A DNA stretch of 64,000 nucleotides from an uncultured Shewanella sp. (GTDB lineage Bacteria; Pseudomonadota; Gammaproteobacteria; Enterobacterales; Shewanellaceae). Of the stretch, positions 26,299 to 35,589 are shown piece by piece. The notes under the pieces are model-generated. The model was given only the letters and a program-made list of their open reading frames with translations, had not been told where the DNA came from and did not search any database. The DNA lies in contig NZ_CANMWS010000004.1 in assembly GCF_947501665.1 (NCBI RefSeq), positions 170,796 through 234,795 on the forward strand, written 5' to 3'. The translations under genes and the position numbers were made by a program. Numbering within the stretch: position 1 is the stretch's first letter; each line of letters begins with the position of its first letter.

Positions 26299-27246
26299 TC
26301 AATGAGCTTTAAACGGTAATCTTCCAGAAAAAAAACGCACTAACAATTGCATAGCAACAACCGATCCAATCACTAAACCAATACCTAAAATAGCTATAAT
26401 GTCTAAATCGTCACTTTGAAAAATAGTCGGCCACCAAGCAAACTCAACCACGACCCAAGTGGCTAAAAAACTAAAAATAGGCGTTAGAGCAAGCATTGGA
26501 CCCACTTGTGAAGCCGGCCAATATCGCATAGCTTGTGCAAAACATCCATAAGCAATCACGGTATTGAAGGCACAAAAAATAGCCACATACCAATCAGTTA
26601 AACCCATTTGGTTAAACGATTCAATCGAAATAAATGGCAACATGATCACTGTTCCAAACCCATAAACAAACAGCAATGTATTATTTGCAGATAACTTGTT
26701 TTGCATTAATTTTTGCATTAATGCAAAACAAGACCATGATAAAGCAGAAAACTGCACTATCAGTATCCCAAACCAGATAAGCAGATTTTTATCCTTTGAA
26801 AAATCAAGATGCTGATAGAAAAACATCACCATTCCAATAGCTAATGTGATAAAACAAACCATTTGGATAGGTTTTAGTTTTTCCTTAAATAAAATAACTC
26901 CACCTAATGCCAAAAAAAATGGCGCTGTTTGAAAGTTAAGCTGAGCTTCTCCTGGAGATAAATATTCCAAAGAATATACAATAGAAACATAATTACCGAT
27001 TGAAAAAATAGCTGTCATCGAGAGAATTAACCAATCTTTCATCGTTAACTGCGTAAACTCTATCAATTTACCCGCATAATACTGCAGTAAAAAACTGAAC
27101 ACTAAAGCCACAAAAAAACGAAACCAAGTCAATGTCACAGGATCAATAAAACTGACTGACAGTTTTAATGCTATGGGTAAAATCCCCCAAAACAAGACTG
27201 CAATAGAAGCAAAAAAAAACCCTAGTCTAAAGTCACGTAAATTCAA
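26299..27246 (-). CDS. EamA/DMT-superfamily transporter
   Basis: This 315-aa inner-membrane protein has ten hydrophobic segments in two EamA repeats. Repeat 1 runs from FFASIAVLFWGILPIALK to IQMVCFITLAIGMVMFF, and repeat 2 from WFGILIVQFSALSWSCFALMQK to VIGSVVAMQLL. The YLSPGEAQLNFQTAPFFLALGGVILFKEKL segment is typical of the repeat end. Such proteins often export amino acids or other small metabolites. The substrate is unknown. It lies behind another transporter gene on the same strand, about 120 bp downstream, and could share its transcript. Confidence 0.82.
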   Translation of the reverse strand: MNLRDFRLGFFFASIAVLFWGILPIALKLSVSFIDPVTLTWFRFFVALVFSFLLQYYAGKLIEFTQLTMKDWLILSMTAIFSIGNYVSIVYSLEYLSPGEAQLNFQTAPFFLALGGVILFKEKLKPIQMVCFITLAIGMVMFFYQHLDFSKDKNLLIWFGILIVQFSALSWSCFALMQKLMQNKLSANNTLLFVYGFGTVIMLPFISIESFNQMGLTDWYVAIFCAFNTVIAYGCFAQAMRYWPASQVGPMLALTPIFSFLATWVVVEFAWWPTIFQSDDLDIIAILGIGLVIGSVVAMQLLVRFFSGRLPFKAH

Positions 27247-27366
27247 CCTTCCTACCTCTATAAAATAAAACCCAAGCTTATTGTGAACTCATTGACAACT
27301 AAAAACACATATAACATTTTAAAATGACAATTCAACACCATAAACACACAAATAAAAAATTAAAAA

Positions 27367-28590
27367 TCAACACTCTTGTTTAATAGTCTCTACATTTTTT
27401 TGATAGGCAAATTTAATCACTAATAAACTCGATAAAGCAATCAAAGCAGCACCTAAATACAAGGGAAGGGCCACAGATAAAACCAACATTAAGCTTCCAA
27501 AAATAGCAATAACAGCATTGGCAATACAAAAAGTTACGGTCAATAAACCCATTAACGCACCATTGCCAACATGCTTGTTAATGTCTGACATATAAACAGG
27601 TAATAAGCCATTATAAATTGCTATCATGATGCCGGTTAAAGCAAAAAACAGTATCATCATCGTACCTGAAAATAAAGGCAATATCCCCATAAACAAAGCA
27701 CTCAATATCAAGGTGACGACGATAGTCGGTAATAAGCCAAAAAAACGCTTCAACTTGGTCACCAATAGTACACTGGCTAACATCATACTGAGTGTCATTA
27801 TTGCCGTCGTTTCTCCTATCATACTCGATTCATAGTTCCTTTCGACCACTAACCAAACAGGATAAAATTCATAAAAAGCATTCAATCCCAAACAAAAAAT
27901 AAATTGAAATATAAATATGTTCAGTATTATTGGTTGCTTTAGTAAGACAAGGGAATTATTCGATTTCAATAACACTAAAAAAGACTGAGATTGAGTCACA
28001 TCATGGGTTTCTGTAATGACAATAATCACAAAAATCATACAAAGGAATACGGCAATCCCCGCCATTTGAAAAGCCACTTCTGCACCATATTGCGCTAAAT
28101 ATCCTCCCGCCAAAGGGCCAACTAGCCAACCTAGAAATGAAGCTGCCGCAATCAGAGACATAGCACGCGTCTTATCTATCTTGTGACCGAGATCTAAAGC
28201 AATCGCTCTCGCAATCGATAAATTTCCTTCACATACTCCCGTCAAAAAGCGCGCAAAAATAAACAATAAATACTGCTGAGACATAATGGCGTAAGCCGTG
28301 ATAAAGTAACCAATAACACTGATAAAAAGGGTATAAACCAACAATTTTTTTCTACCATAACTATCCGATAAAGCCCCTATAAAAGAGCCCCCCAAAAATA
28401 TCCCCAATGGATAGATCGCTAAAGAAAACCCCAACAATAGCTCGGGCGTAATTCCCATAAACTGATTAAGTTCATTGAGTTGCTCCCCCATAAAGAGTGG
28501 CGCTAAAATAGGATAAGGCAATGCAATCCCAGCTGTGCTTAATACGGTGACCAATAAAACTGAAGCAAACACTAAATACGCTTTCATCAC
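27367..28590 (-). CDS. MFS transporter (12-TM)
   Basis: The 407-aa product has twelve predicted helices. The MFS loop 2-3 motif is present as GALSDSYGRKKLL, and GVCEGNLSIARAIALD in helix 4 resembles drug/multidrug-type exporters. The start is either of two adjacent Met codons. A drug:H+ antiporter-like role is possible, but the substrate is not known. It is followed by the DMT gene on the same strand after about 120 bp. Confidence 0.82.
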   Translation of the reverse strand: MMKAYLVFASVLLVTVLSTAGIALPYPILAPLFMGEQLNELNQFMGITPELLLGFSLAIYPLGIFLGGSFIGALSDSYGRKKLLVYTLFISVIGYFITAYAIMSQQYLLFIFARFLTGVCEGNLSIARAIALDLGHKIDKTRAMSLIAAASFLGWLVGPLAGGYLAQYGAEVAFQMAGIAVFLCMIFVIIVITETHDVTQSQSFLVLLKSNNSLVLLKQPIILNIFIFQFIFCLGLNAFYEFYPVWLVVERNYESSMIGETTAIMTLSMMLASVLLVTKLKRFFGLLPTIVVTLILSALFMGILPLFSGTMMILFFALTGIMIAIYNGLLPVYMSDINKHVGNGALMGLLTVTFCIANAVIAIFGSLMLVLSVALPLYLGAALIALSSLLVIKFAYQKNVETIKQEC

Positions 28591-28829
28591 TTTACATCCA
28601 TGACATTATTTCACCATAGAATAGTCTTCCCCCATCATTAAGTAAATATTTTTGTTTATTTAATATGAAAAGTAAATGCCTAAAGTCGATTGATCTTTGC
28701 TCAGAGCCTCTGTGTTTAAGTAAAAGGGCTTAGAATGCTAGGTGTCATCGCTCTTATGACGATTAAAACACGTTTATTTGAACATGATTTTATCACGAAA
28801 AATAAACAAGCCCTCGTTAACCATAAATG

Positions 28830-30080
28830 CTAACAAGCAACAAACATCGGTTTTTCTTTATGCCATAAAATAGGAAATACCAACAATAAAGTAACAGCAT
28901 AAGCACCCCACATAAAAACCCGTTCATACAAAGGGTCTTGATAAAACAACCCGTTATAAATAAAAGCAAAACAAAGGGGTAATAAAGTAAACATATTTAA
29001 TCCTGCACTGATACTGGCATTTAAATGGTGGCCACTGAGTTCTTCATATAAACGAAATGTCAGTAAAGCATAAGCAGATAAAAAACCTAATAAAAAATAA
29101 TTGATACCACTTAACAAAAAACTATTAAGTAAGTAATCATTTAAAAATAAATTACTAGAATAAACAAATAATGACAGTAACACAGCAAAGAAAAAGAGTT
29201 TTTTTGTTGAACAATATTTATTACTGATACCTAACGTTAAACAACTCAGCATATAGCCAGTAATTGCAATATCATTTAATGAGATACTATCAATATAATT
29301 AACATGATATAAAACTTGAATGTAACTCGGAGCATAAATTTGTACATAAAGTGCAAAGTGGGTATTAAAAAGTCCCGTGACTAATAATACATACCAAAAC
29401 CACCGATTGGTTATCGCAAACTTCAATTGTATCAGTGCATGCTGCTGACTTCTCTTACCGTTCCCTTTCGTTATCAAATAAGCCGGATGGCATTTGTGCA
29501 ATCTAAAAATAAAATAGAGTAAACAAAGAAGTATTAAAAAAATAGCAAACATAATCGTTTGCTGTCGCCAATCAAGTAATTCAGAAAAGCGCATTGTTAC
29601 AAAAGGAGAAACAGCTAGTGAAAAAGAAAATATCAATTCAGCAAAACCGACTAACATACTGAGATATTTTCCATGAAAATACAGTTTAGCCACCATAATA
29701 GCCAATAAAAACGTAAAGCTTGATGCGACACCCATCAATACTCTAGACATCAAAAAAGTAGATAAATCTGATGAGACAGAAAAAAGCACTAAGCTAGCTG
29801 ATAACAACACAGCAGAAATGAAGATACTCCAATGTATGCCGATACGATCAATGAGCAACCCTGCAGGAATAAGAGCAATACTGTATGCGGCTAAATAGAC
29901 CACTGAGATCATGACAGCATCAGACACCGGTAACGGAAACGTGTGCTTATAAACTTCGCTAAGTGAGTTTGAATAGGGAATAAGCCCCGAATATACAGCA
30001 ACCAAACACAGACTCACTGAAAAAATCAGCAAAGCATCCAAAACAGATCGCTGCAATACTACCGATGTCGTATTCAACAT
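28830..30080 (-). CDS. MFS transporter, probably linked to the divergent SMP-30 gene
   Basis: This 416-aa protein has about twelve helices with MFS character: LIPAGLLIDRIGIHWSIFIS for loop 2-3 and SRVLMGVASSFTFLLAIMVAK for helix 4. A long cytoplasmic central loop is suggested by HKCHPAYLITKGNGKRSQQH. It starts 110 bp from a divergently transcribed SMP-30/gluconolactonase-family gene, so import of a sugar acid or lactone is a reasonable guess. No regulator gene is adjacent. Confidence 0.78.
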   Translation of the reverse strand: MLNTTSVVLQRSVLDALLIFSVSLCLVAVYSGLIPYSNSLSEVYKHTFPLPVSDAVMISVVYLAAYSIALIPAGLLIDRIGIHWSIFISAVLLSASLVLFSVSSDLSTFLMSRVLMGVASSFTFLLAIMVAKLYFHGKYLSMLVGFAELIFSFSLAVSPFVTMRFSELLDWRQQTIMFAIFLILLCLLYFIFRLHKCHPAYLITKGNGKRSQQHALIQLKFAITNRWFWYVLLVTGLFNTHFALYVQIYAPSYIQVLYHVNYIDSISLNDIAITGYMLSCLTLGISNKYCSTKKLFFFAVLLSLFVYSSNLFLNDYLLNSFLLSGINYFLLGFLSAYALLTFRLYEELSGHHLNASISAGLNMFTLLPLCFAFIYNGLFYQDPLYERVFMWGAYAVTLLLVFPILWHKEKPMFVAC

Positions 30081-30190
30081 AAATCGACCTTAAAGCTATA
30101 AACTAATAAGAGTATAGAAAATAAATCATAAAAATTAACCAGCCATATTTGAACTATCCTTAAACCATTATCCAATCAAATAAGCCGACA

Positions 30191-31060
30191 ATGAGAACCA
30201 TCGAAATCGCTTTAAATACAAAAGCAGCATTGGGAGAATGTCCAAGGTGGGATGAAAAAATCCAAGTGTTATATTGGACAGATATTACTCGGTGCCAATT
30301 ACATCGTTTTGATCCTATTTCTCAGCAAGATGAATACCTCACTTTTCAAGAAGAAATTGGCTGTTTTAGTTTGCGTCCCTATGGTGGTTTTGTTTTAGCC
30401 ATGAGAAGTGGGTTTTACTTAACCAGTGGCTGGCATACAAAAATCGAAAAAATTTGCGATCCAGAAGCTCACCTCACACATAATCGCTTAAATGATGGTC
30501 GATGTGATGCAGCCGGACGATTCTTTGCGGGGTCTTATTATCCTCCAAAAGATCATAGCGAAGCCAATTTGTGGCAACTCAATACTCAACTAGAAGCTAA
30601 CTTAGTTTATGATAATTTACTCACCACAAATGGCATTGGCTTTAGCCCAGACAACAAGATCTTCTATTATTCTAATAGTCCTGAACATATTATTTATCAA
30701 TGTGATTATAATATTAAAACAGGCACTGTCTCTAATAAACGCATTTTTCATGAATTTCCCCATGGACAAGGAAGACCCGACGGCTGCGCTATCGACATTT
30801 ACGGTAATTACTGGAGCGCATTATTTGAAGGCGGCCGACTCGTCAAACTCAACCCACAAGGCAAAATAATGGAAGAAATTCCCACTCCAGTGCATTGCCC
30901 ATCCATGGTGGCCTTTGGTGGTGAAGATTTAAAAACCTTATTCATTACCAGTGCAGGTGAAAGGCCTAAAACTGAGTTAACACAATATCCCAATTCAGGT
31001 TGTCTTTTTAAAATGCGAGTTGACACACCTGGAATAATTGAACATCGATTTTTTATGTAG
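30191..31060 (+). CDS. SMP-30/gluconolactonase family lactonase
   Basis: This 289-aa six-bladed propeller hydrolase has the metal-site motifs of the family: Glu in LGECPRWDE (residues about 15-23), Asn in TTNGIGFSPD and Asp in GRPDGCAIDIYGNYW. LNDGRCDAAGRFFAGS is also typical. Members hydrolyse sugar lactones such as glucono- or xylono-lactone with a divalent cation. There is no signal peptide, so it is cytoplasmic. It is divergent from an MFS transporter and may form a small sugar-acid uptake and use unit with it. Confidence 0.85.
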   Translation: MRTIEIALNTKAALGECPRWDEKIQVLYWTDITRCQLHRFDPISQQDEYLTFQEEIGCFSLRPYGGFVLAMRSGFYLTSGWHTKIEKICDPEAHLTHNRLNDGRCDAAGRFFAGSYYPPKDHSEANLWQLNTQLEANLVYDNLLTTNGIGFSPDNKIFYYSNSPEHIIYQCDYNIKTGTVSNKRIFHEFPHGQGRPDGCAIDIYGNYWSALFEGGRLVKLNPQGKIMEEIPTPVHCPSMVAFGGEDLKTLFITSAGERPKTELTQYPNSGCLFKMRVDTPGIIEHRFFM

Positions 31061-31339
31061 TCTACTGACCTTAAATTACCCTCTTATTTCGTATAACCCA
31101 CCTTTATCAAAACCAACTAAATACAAACATAAGCCAAACATTAACTAAATAGACTTAACCAACGCACCTTTAAAGAAAACAGCATAACTCACTGTATAAA
31201 TTTAAGAAAAAAATAAAATATAAAAATAAATAATAAAAACGATAAATTATCGCTTTTAATGAAGATTAACTTTAATTAACCAATTAAAGTGATATGAAAT
31301 CATCACTAAAATTTAATACCAATAGGTCTGAGATTTCAA

Positions 31340-31843
31340 ATGCTAAATGCTAAAAACATCCTACATGAATGGGTTAATCGTTTTAATAAACAATATGATA
31401 CAAAACTTGTATTTGACGATAACACACTCATCTATCCTTTTAGCGATAATGAATTAACCATGATTCAAGTATTAGATGACAGTGAACAATTTTTCGTTGC
31501 AACCCCAATCTGTCCGATCCCAGACGACAAAAATGAACAATACCAATTATATGAAAACATACTAAAACTCAATAAAGAACAGCCAATGACGCTAAATGGC
31601 AATCTTTCTATTGATGATGATAAACAACTTGTATTGCTTTGCCATTTTTACAATATCGCACAACTCACACCCAATGATATTGAAGGCTTACTGGGTAAAG
31701 CACGTTATGCGTTAGCCCAAATTCGTGAACATTTAGGACTCAGTAATCAACTCCAAAAACTTGATACTGAATTTCCTTTTCAGCCCCCCCTCAGAGAAGC
31801 ATCAACGCCGATGAATTTAGCCTCTGCTCTAAAAATTGTTTGA
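31340..31843 (+). CDS. CesT-family type III secretion chaperone-like protein
   Basis: The 167-aa product opens with a helix (NILHEWVNRFNKQYD), continues with strands (TKLVFDDNTLIYPF, MTLNGNLSID) and ends with DIEGLLGKARYALAQIREHLGLSN. This is the alpha-beta-alpha pattern of Tir/CesT-type effector chaperones, which dimerise and bind the effector N-terminus. A Pro-rich tail with a C7 tract (31784-31790) follows. Its stop overlaps or directly precedes the next gene, as in usual chaperone-effector pairs. No T3SS apparatus genes are in the window. The fold call is from memory of the family and needs a profile search. Confidence 0.68.
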   Translation: MLNAKNILHEWVNRFNKQYDTKLVFDDNTLIYPFSDNELTMIQVLDDSEQFFVATPICPIPDDKNEQYQLYENILKLNKEQPMTLNGNLSIDDDKQLVLLCHFYNIAQLTPNDIEGLLGKARYALAQIREHLGLSNQLQKLDTEFPFQPPLREASTPMNLASALKIV

Positions 31844-31889
31844 TAAAAAACGATTAAATAAATTAAATTCACTATTTTTTGGAATATCA

Positions 31890-34031
31890 ATGACTAGCTT
31901 TGTATTACCCCCCCCACTTCCACACAATCCATTGACATCTCCCCCCCTAGAGTCAAATCCGTCTACAGATATCATTACGTCAGATTTATCCACTGAAGAT
32001 CTGGCATGGTTTGATAAAATAGGTAAAGAAAATACAGCGAATAACAATGAAGATATGACACTTTCTCGTTATCTTAAAGAGAAAACTTACGCTTGTTTCG
32101 CCACTAAAGAAGGGTTAAAAGATACAGCTAAATATACATATTCAATGATACCATTACCTTTATTGTTAAAGCCACTACTTAGGGCCATTTGCACAGGTAT
32201 AACACTGCTAGCTAACAAAGTAGCAAACTGTTTCAGCGCCACTCCAAAAGAACTGGTTAATATCACCATGGATAGGTGCTTAAAACCAGAAATTGGCGAT
32301 AAACAATTAGCAAAAGATAACCTACGTTACGCCGCTGCAATGCAATATGTTGGCCATGGAGAACCTTACCTACTGTCCAATCAACAAGCTTTATCCGGTG
32401 GTACTGAACATTTGGCTACCAATCATAAATCCTTCGGGCTCCCTGAGCAACAAATTGAAAAATTACAAAAAAGTACTCAACAACTAGAGTTAAAGCAAAA
32501 ACAACAATGGAACTTCATTCCAGTAACAATAGATAATCAACAAGGAGCACCTAAAGAACTGCAAGCCATTATAAAAGCGCTCCCTATTGAAATAACTAAA
32601 TTGCTCGATACTCGTGGTCAATTTATTGATGAAAATACTGGCAACACTTTTGCCTTACTTTATGATACAAAAAATAAAGAGCTTATTGTTTCTCATGGCG
32701 GTACAAGTATAGGTAATAATCAATATTCAAATCAAGAGCATGTTATTAAACAGTTAGAAAAACAAGAAGCACTTCTTGATCCTATTGATAAAAAATTAGC
32801 ACTTATCGATGACCAAATCACAAAACTAGAAACAAACATCGCTAACTTAAAAAATGCCCTCAATCGAAACTACCCATTAGAAAAAGAAATAACCGATCTA
32901 AAGCAGGTTATAAAAGAATTGCATGATACGCTGAAGGATAAAGATAATACTATCCCCAAAAAACAAATTGAAAAGGAGATATCAGATCACTCAGCAAAGC
33001 TTGACATCGTAAAAGGCGAATTAAAAGCATTTAAAAAACTATTACCTACTCTCGAAGAAATAAAACAGCAAGAAAAAAATAAGCAACTTTTAGACAAGAT
33101 GAAGAAAGACTTGCGCTCTCTCAATAAACAAAGAAAAGAGCCCGCTAGCATACAAAAGACCTTGAATGCGAAAATATATTTCTTAGAAAATAAATTTGGT
33201 ATCGAACAAACTGCCAGTAATGCAGCAAACTGGTTTGGCGGTGTCCCACCGAGTATCAAGCAAGCTGTCGCTTTGGGTAATATTTTAAAAAATATCGTTG
33301 ATACTTATAATAAATCTTCAGATCAACCTATCAAGCTTAGCCATGTTGGCCACTCCAGAGGGGGGTTAATGGCCCAAGCCGCAGCATTAAAAACTGAAAC
33401 AAAAGCAGTATGTTCGAACTCTGAACAAATGGGCAAAGGCGTACAAAAATACGTCGGCATGCATTATAATTATCTTAAATCCAAAGAAACTGAAATTATT
33501 CAGCTAAACCATAAACACGATACATTATCCACTCAATATGGGCTCAGATTATTAGGGCAAGCCACCAAACAAGTACTTGGGTGGGATGTCCCCCTGAGTG
33601 CAGGAAAAACCTATCGTCTCGCAGGTCTTGCTGCTCCAGGTTTTGATGAAGGCAGAAACTTAATATGGAACTTAAAAGGCCATTGTAATCCTTTTATGCA
33701 AATGTTGTATGCAACAGACAATCTTTATTCAGACAAAAACCCGACTCCACCCAAAAAAGAATCAAAAGCGCCGATGATTAGTTTTGGGCTAAGTAATGTA
33801 AACCATAATAATAGTAATGATGAAATGTATGGTAATTTAGGTGATTATGGAAACTATAAATCAGGTATTACTCAACTAGCTATTGAGAAAATGAAACGAG
33901 AGCAATTAGCTAAGCGAATCCATTTTGACAATTCAGGAATATCGCCCAGGCGACCCCGTATCAACTTCGAACCCAGTGAGGACTCATCAACCCGCAGCAC
34001 TATCAGTCTTGACAGCACGATTCATGAATAA
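31890..34031 (+). CDS. Candidate type III secretion effector: coiled-coil protein with a lipase-like GHSRGG serine-hydrolase motif
   Basis: Starting at ATG 31890 (GGA seven bases upstream) gives 713 aa; an in-frame TTG at 31836 would overlap the chaperone by 8 bp. The N-terminus MTSFVLPPPLPHNPLTSPP is rich in Ser, Thr and Pro, typical of secreted effectors. It is encoded through C8 (31908-31915) and C7 (31941-31947) tracts. A hydrophobic stretch (MIPLPLLLKPLLRAICTGI) follows. LLYDTKNKELIVSHGGTS resembles the first strand and oxyanion part of class 3 lipases. Residues about 280-430 form a long Lys/Glu-rich coiled coil. Then SHVGHSRGGLMAQAAAL gives the nucleophile Ser489. The C-terminus is charged and Ser-rich. 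A phospholipase effector is inferred; the full catalytic triad was not traced. Confidence 0.6.
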   Translation: MTSFVLPPPLPHNPLTSPPLESNPSTDIITSDLSTEDLAWFDKIGKENTANNNEDMTLSRYLKEKTYACFATKEGLKDTAKYTYSMIPLPLLLKPLLRAICTGITLLANKVANCFSATPKELVNITMDRCLKPEIGDKQLAKDNLRYAAAMQYVGHGEPYLLSNQQALSGGTEHLATNHKSFGLPEQQIEKLQKSTQQLELKQKQQWNFIPVTIDNQQGAPKELQAIIKALPIEITKLLDTRGQFIDENTGNTFALLYDTKNKELIVSHGGTSIGNNQYSNQEHVIKQLEKQEALLDPIDKKLALIDDQITKLETNIANLKNALNRNYPLEKEITDLKQVIKELHDTLKDKDNTIPKKQIEKEISDHSAKLDIVKGELKAFKKLLPTLEEIKQQEKNKQLLDKMKKDLRSLNKQRKEPASIQKTLNAKIYFLENKFGIEQTASNAANWFGGVPPSIKQAVALGNILKNIVDTYNKSSDQPIKLSHVGHSRGGLMAQAAALKTETKAVCSNSEQMGKGVQKYVGMHYNYLKSKETEIIQLNHKHDTLSTQYGLRLLGQATKQVLGWDVPLSAGKTYRLAGLAAPGFDEGRNLIWNLKGHCNPFMQMLYATDNLYSDKNPTPPKKESKAPMISFGLSNVNHNNSNDEMYGNLGDYGNYKSGITQLAIEKMKREQLAKRIHFDNSGISPRRPRINFEPSEDSSTRSTISLDSTIHE

Positions 34032-34118
34032 AGGTACTAAAACAACCTAATCGTTATCAAAAACATCGATTATTCATGCAATTAAACCAAGCTATAGAAA
34101 AAGCTCAGCTCATCTATT

Positions 34119-34143
34119 AAGGCTTGCTAAGCAAGCCTTTTAA
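34119..34143 (+). terminator. Terminator of the chaperone-effector operon
   Basis: AAGGCTTGC (34119-34127) and GCAAGCCTT (34131-34139) form a 9-bp stem with a 3-nt loop, followed by a short T-run, 85 bp after the effector stop. Confidence 0.75.
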
Positions 34144-34193
34144 AATGGATCCCCCCCAACAACTCATTGAAAAAGAGTATTAATTAAAACCTA

Positions 34194-34222
34194 GCACGTT
34201 GAGCCTAACAGGCTCAACGTGC
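34194..34222. other. Strong 12-bp perfect stem-loop without a T-run
   Basis: GCACGTTGAGCC (34194-34205) and GGCTCAACGTGC (34211-34222) pair perfectly around TAACA. It lies between the effector terminator and mnmD. It could be a transcription stop using other factors, an RNA element or a mobile-repeat palindrome. Confidence 0.6.
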
Positions 34223-34346
34223 ACCTTACTATCCATACCATTCCTCTATGGCCCGCACCTGCTTGATACTCAAAGGTGCCGTTAAGTGAGTTTTCTTTTT
34301 AGTTTTGCTAAAATCGATTCGATATTAATCCTCCCCCTTAAGCGAT

Positions 34347-35030
34347 ATGAATGAAATAACAGTCCAATTAACCAAAGATGGCTCTCACACCTTAATGAGC
34401 TCTCTGTTTGATGACAGTTATCATGCCCATAATGGTGCGATAAGTGAATCTCAACATGTGTATATTGATGCAGGTTTTAACGCCCTCGACACACATTTTA
34501 AGCAAGTGAATATATTAGAGTTAGGTTTTGGCTCAGGCATGAACGCGATTTTGACATTGCAAAAAGCAATAAACAGCCGCGGAAAAATTGAACGCCCCAT
34601 TCAATACACCAGTATCGAAGCCTACCCACTTTCAGTGGATATCATCAAACAACTTAATTATAAACATCGGCTCTCCCCTGAGCTTGCTCATTTATTTGAT
34701 TTATTACACAGTGCACCATGGAATCGTGATATCGAGATAATACCCAGATTTACCTTACATAAAGTTCATGGAGAGTTGCAAAACTTTAAAACATCTCAAA
34801 ATGATTTCAATTTAATCTATTACGACGCCTTTGCACCCAGTAAGCAACCTGAGCTGTGGACACAAAATAACTTTGATAACATTTTCAAGATAATGGAAAA
34901 AAAGGGAATGTTAGTGTCTTATTGCGCCAATGGCCAATTTAAACGCAATTTAAAAGCGGCAGGTTTCAAAGTGAAAGCCTATCCTGGCGCGTTGGGGCGT
35001 CGTGAAATGACCCGAGCTTGGAAAGAATAA
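34347..35030 (+). CDS. mnmD: Stand-alone tRNA 5-methylaminomethyl-2-thiouridine methyltransferase (MnmD)
   Basis: The 227-aa protein completes mnm5(s2)U34 of tRNA by SAM-dependent methylation. It starts ITVQLTKDGSHTLMSSLFDDSYHAHNGAISESQHVYI and carries the SAM motif ILELGFGSGMNAILTL, YYDAFAPSKQPELWTQ and SYCANGQFKRNLKAAGFKV...GRREMTRAW. In most gammaproteobacteria this domain is the N-half of fused MnmC with an FAD oxidoreductase. Here the oxidase half is absent and the N-terminal sequence is the type I associate with Bacteroidota and cyanobacterial stand-alone MnmD, suggesting transfer. It is monocistronic. Confidence 0.83.
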   Translation: MNEITVQLTKDGSHTLMSSLFDDSYHAHNGAISESQHVYIDAGFNALDTHFKQVNILELGFGSGMNAILTLQKAINSRGKIERPIQYTSIEAYPLSVDIIKQLNYKHRLSPELAHLFDLLHSAPWNRDIEIIPRFTLHKVHGELQNFKTSQNDFNLIYYDAFAPSKQPELWTQNNFDNIFKIMEKKGMLVSYCANGQFKRNLKAAGFKVKAYPGALGRREMTRAWKE

Positions 35031-35035
35031 CATTC

Positions 35036-35335
35036 AACACGCTTGAGGTTTACGTTCTAATTTACGTTATAGAGTCCGCCTATGCATGCCTCAACCCATA
35101 TCAAGCGGTCTGGCTGTTGCCGACAAATGACTCTTCTTAGGTATAAAGAGTTGCATTCAACACCCGCTGAATGTGCTCCCATTCCAGCCTTTTGGGATTC
35201 TATGAAGAGTAGCTTCTTCGATAAGCTTTAACTCTATGGTGCTAATCCTCTGAGGACGTAAAAAAACAACATAAGCAGAAAAAACCAGTTAACCCTATGA
35301 TGCTTAACTTATAGGTTCACTCAAACTCCCAACCA
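35036..35335 (-). repeat. Decayed duplicate A of the regA 3' end
   Basis: The block CTTGAGGTTTACGTTCTA (35042-35059) and the block starting CTGAATGTGCTCCCATTCC (35167-35196) repeat those at the 3' end of the regA-like gene (35598-35615 and 35698-35727). About 25 bases more lie between the blocks than in the parent, the same extra bases as in copy B, and the Fis-type HTH frame is broken. A relic of tandem partial gene duplication. Confidence 0.85.
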
Positions 35336-35588
35336 TCAACACGCTTGAGGTTTACGTTCTAATTTACATTGTAGAGTCCGTCTATGCATGCCCCACCCCA
35401 TATCAAGCGGTCTAGCTGTAGCTGACACATTACCCTTCTTAGGAATAAAGAGTTGCATTCAACACCCGCTGAATGTGCTCCCATTCCAGCCTTTTGGGAT
35501 TCAATGGAAAGTTGCTTCTTCGATAAGCTTTAACCCTATGGTGCTAATCCTGTGATGCTTAACTTATAGGTTCACTCAAAATCCCAAC
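35336..35588 (-). repeat. Decayed duplicate B of the regA 3' end
   Basis: This is a second copy with the same blocks at 35344-35361 and 35469-35498. It shares with copy A the insert around CCCATATCAAGCGGTCT and the tail TTCGATAAGCTTTAA, and both copies end in GATGCTTAACTTATAGGTTCACTCAAA. The A/B pair is closer to each other than to the parent gene, so B was probably made first and then copied. Confidence 0.85.
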
Positions 35589-35589
35589 A

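Noticed and set aside
35036..35588. CRISPR array or IREs in the repeats downstream of mnmD
   Set aside because: The repeats are long, few and homologous to the regA 3' end; there are no short regular spacers.
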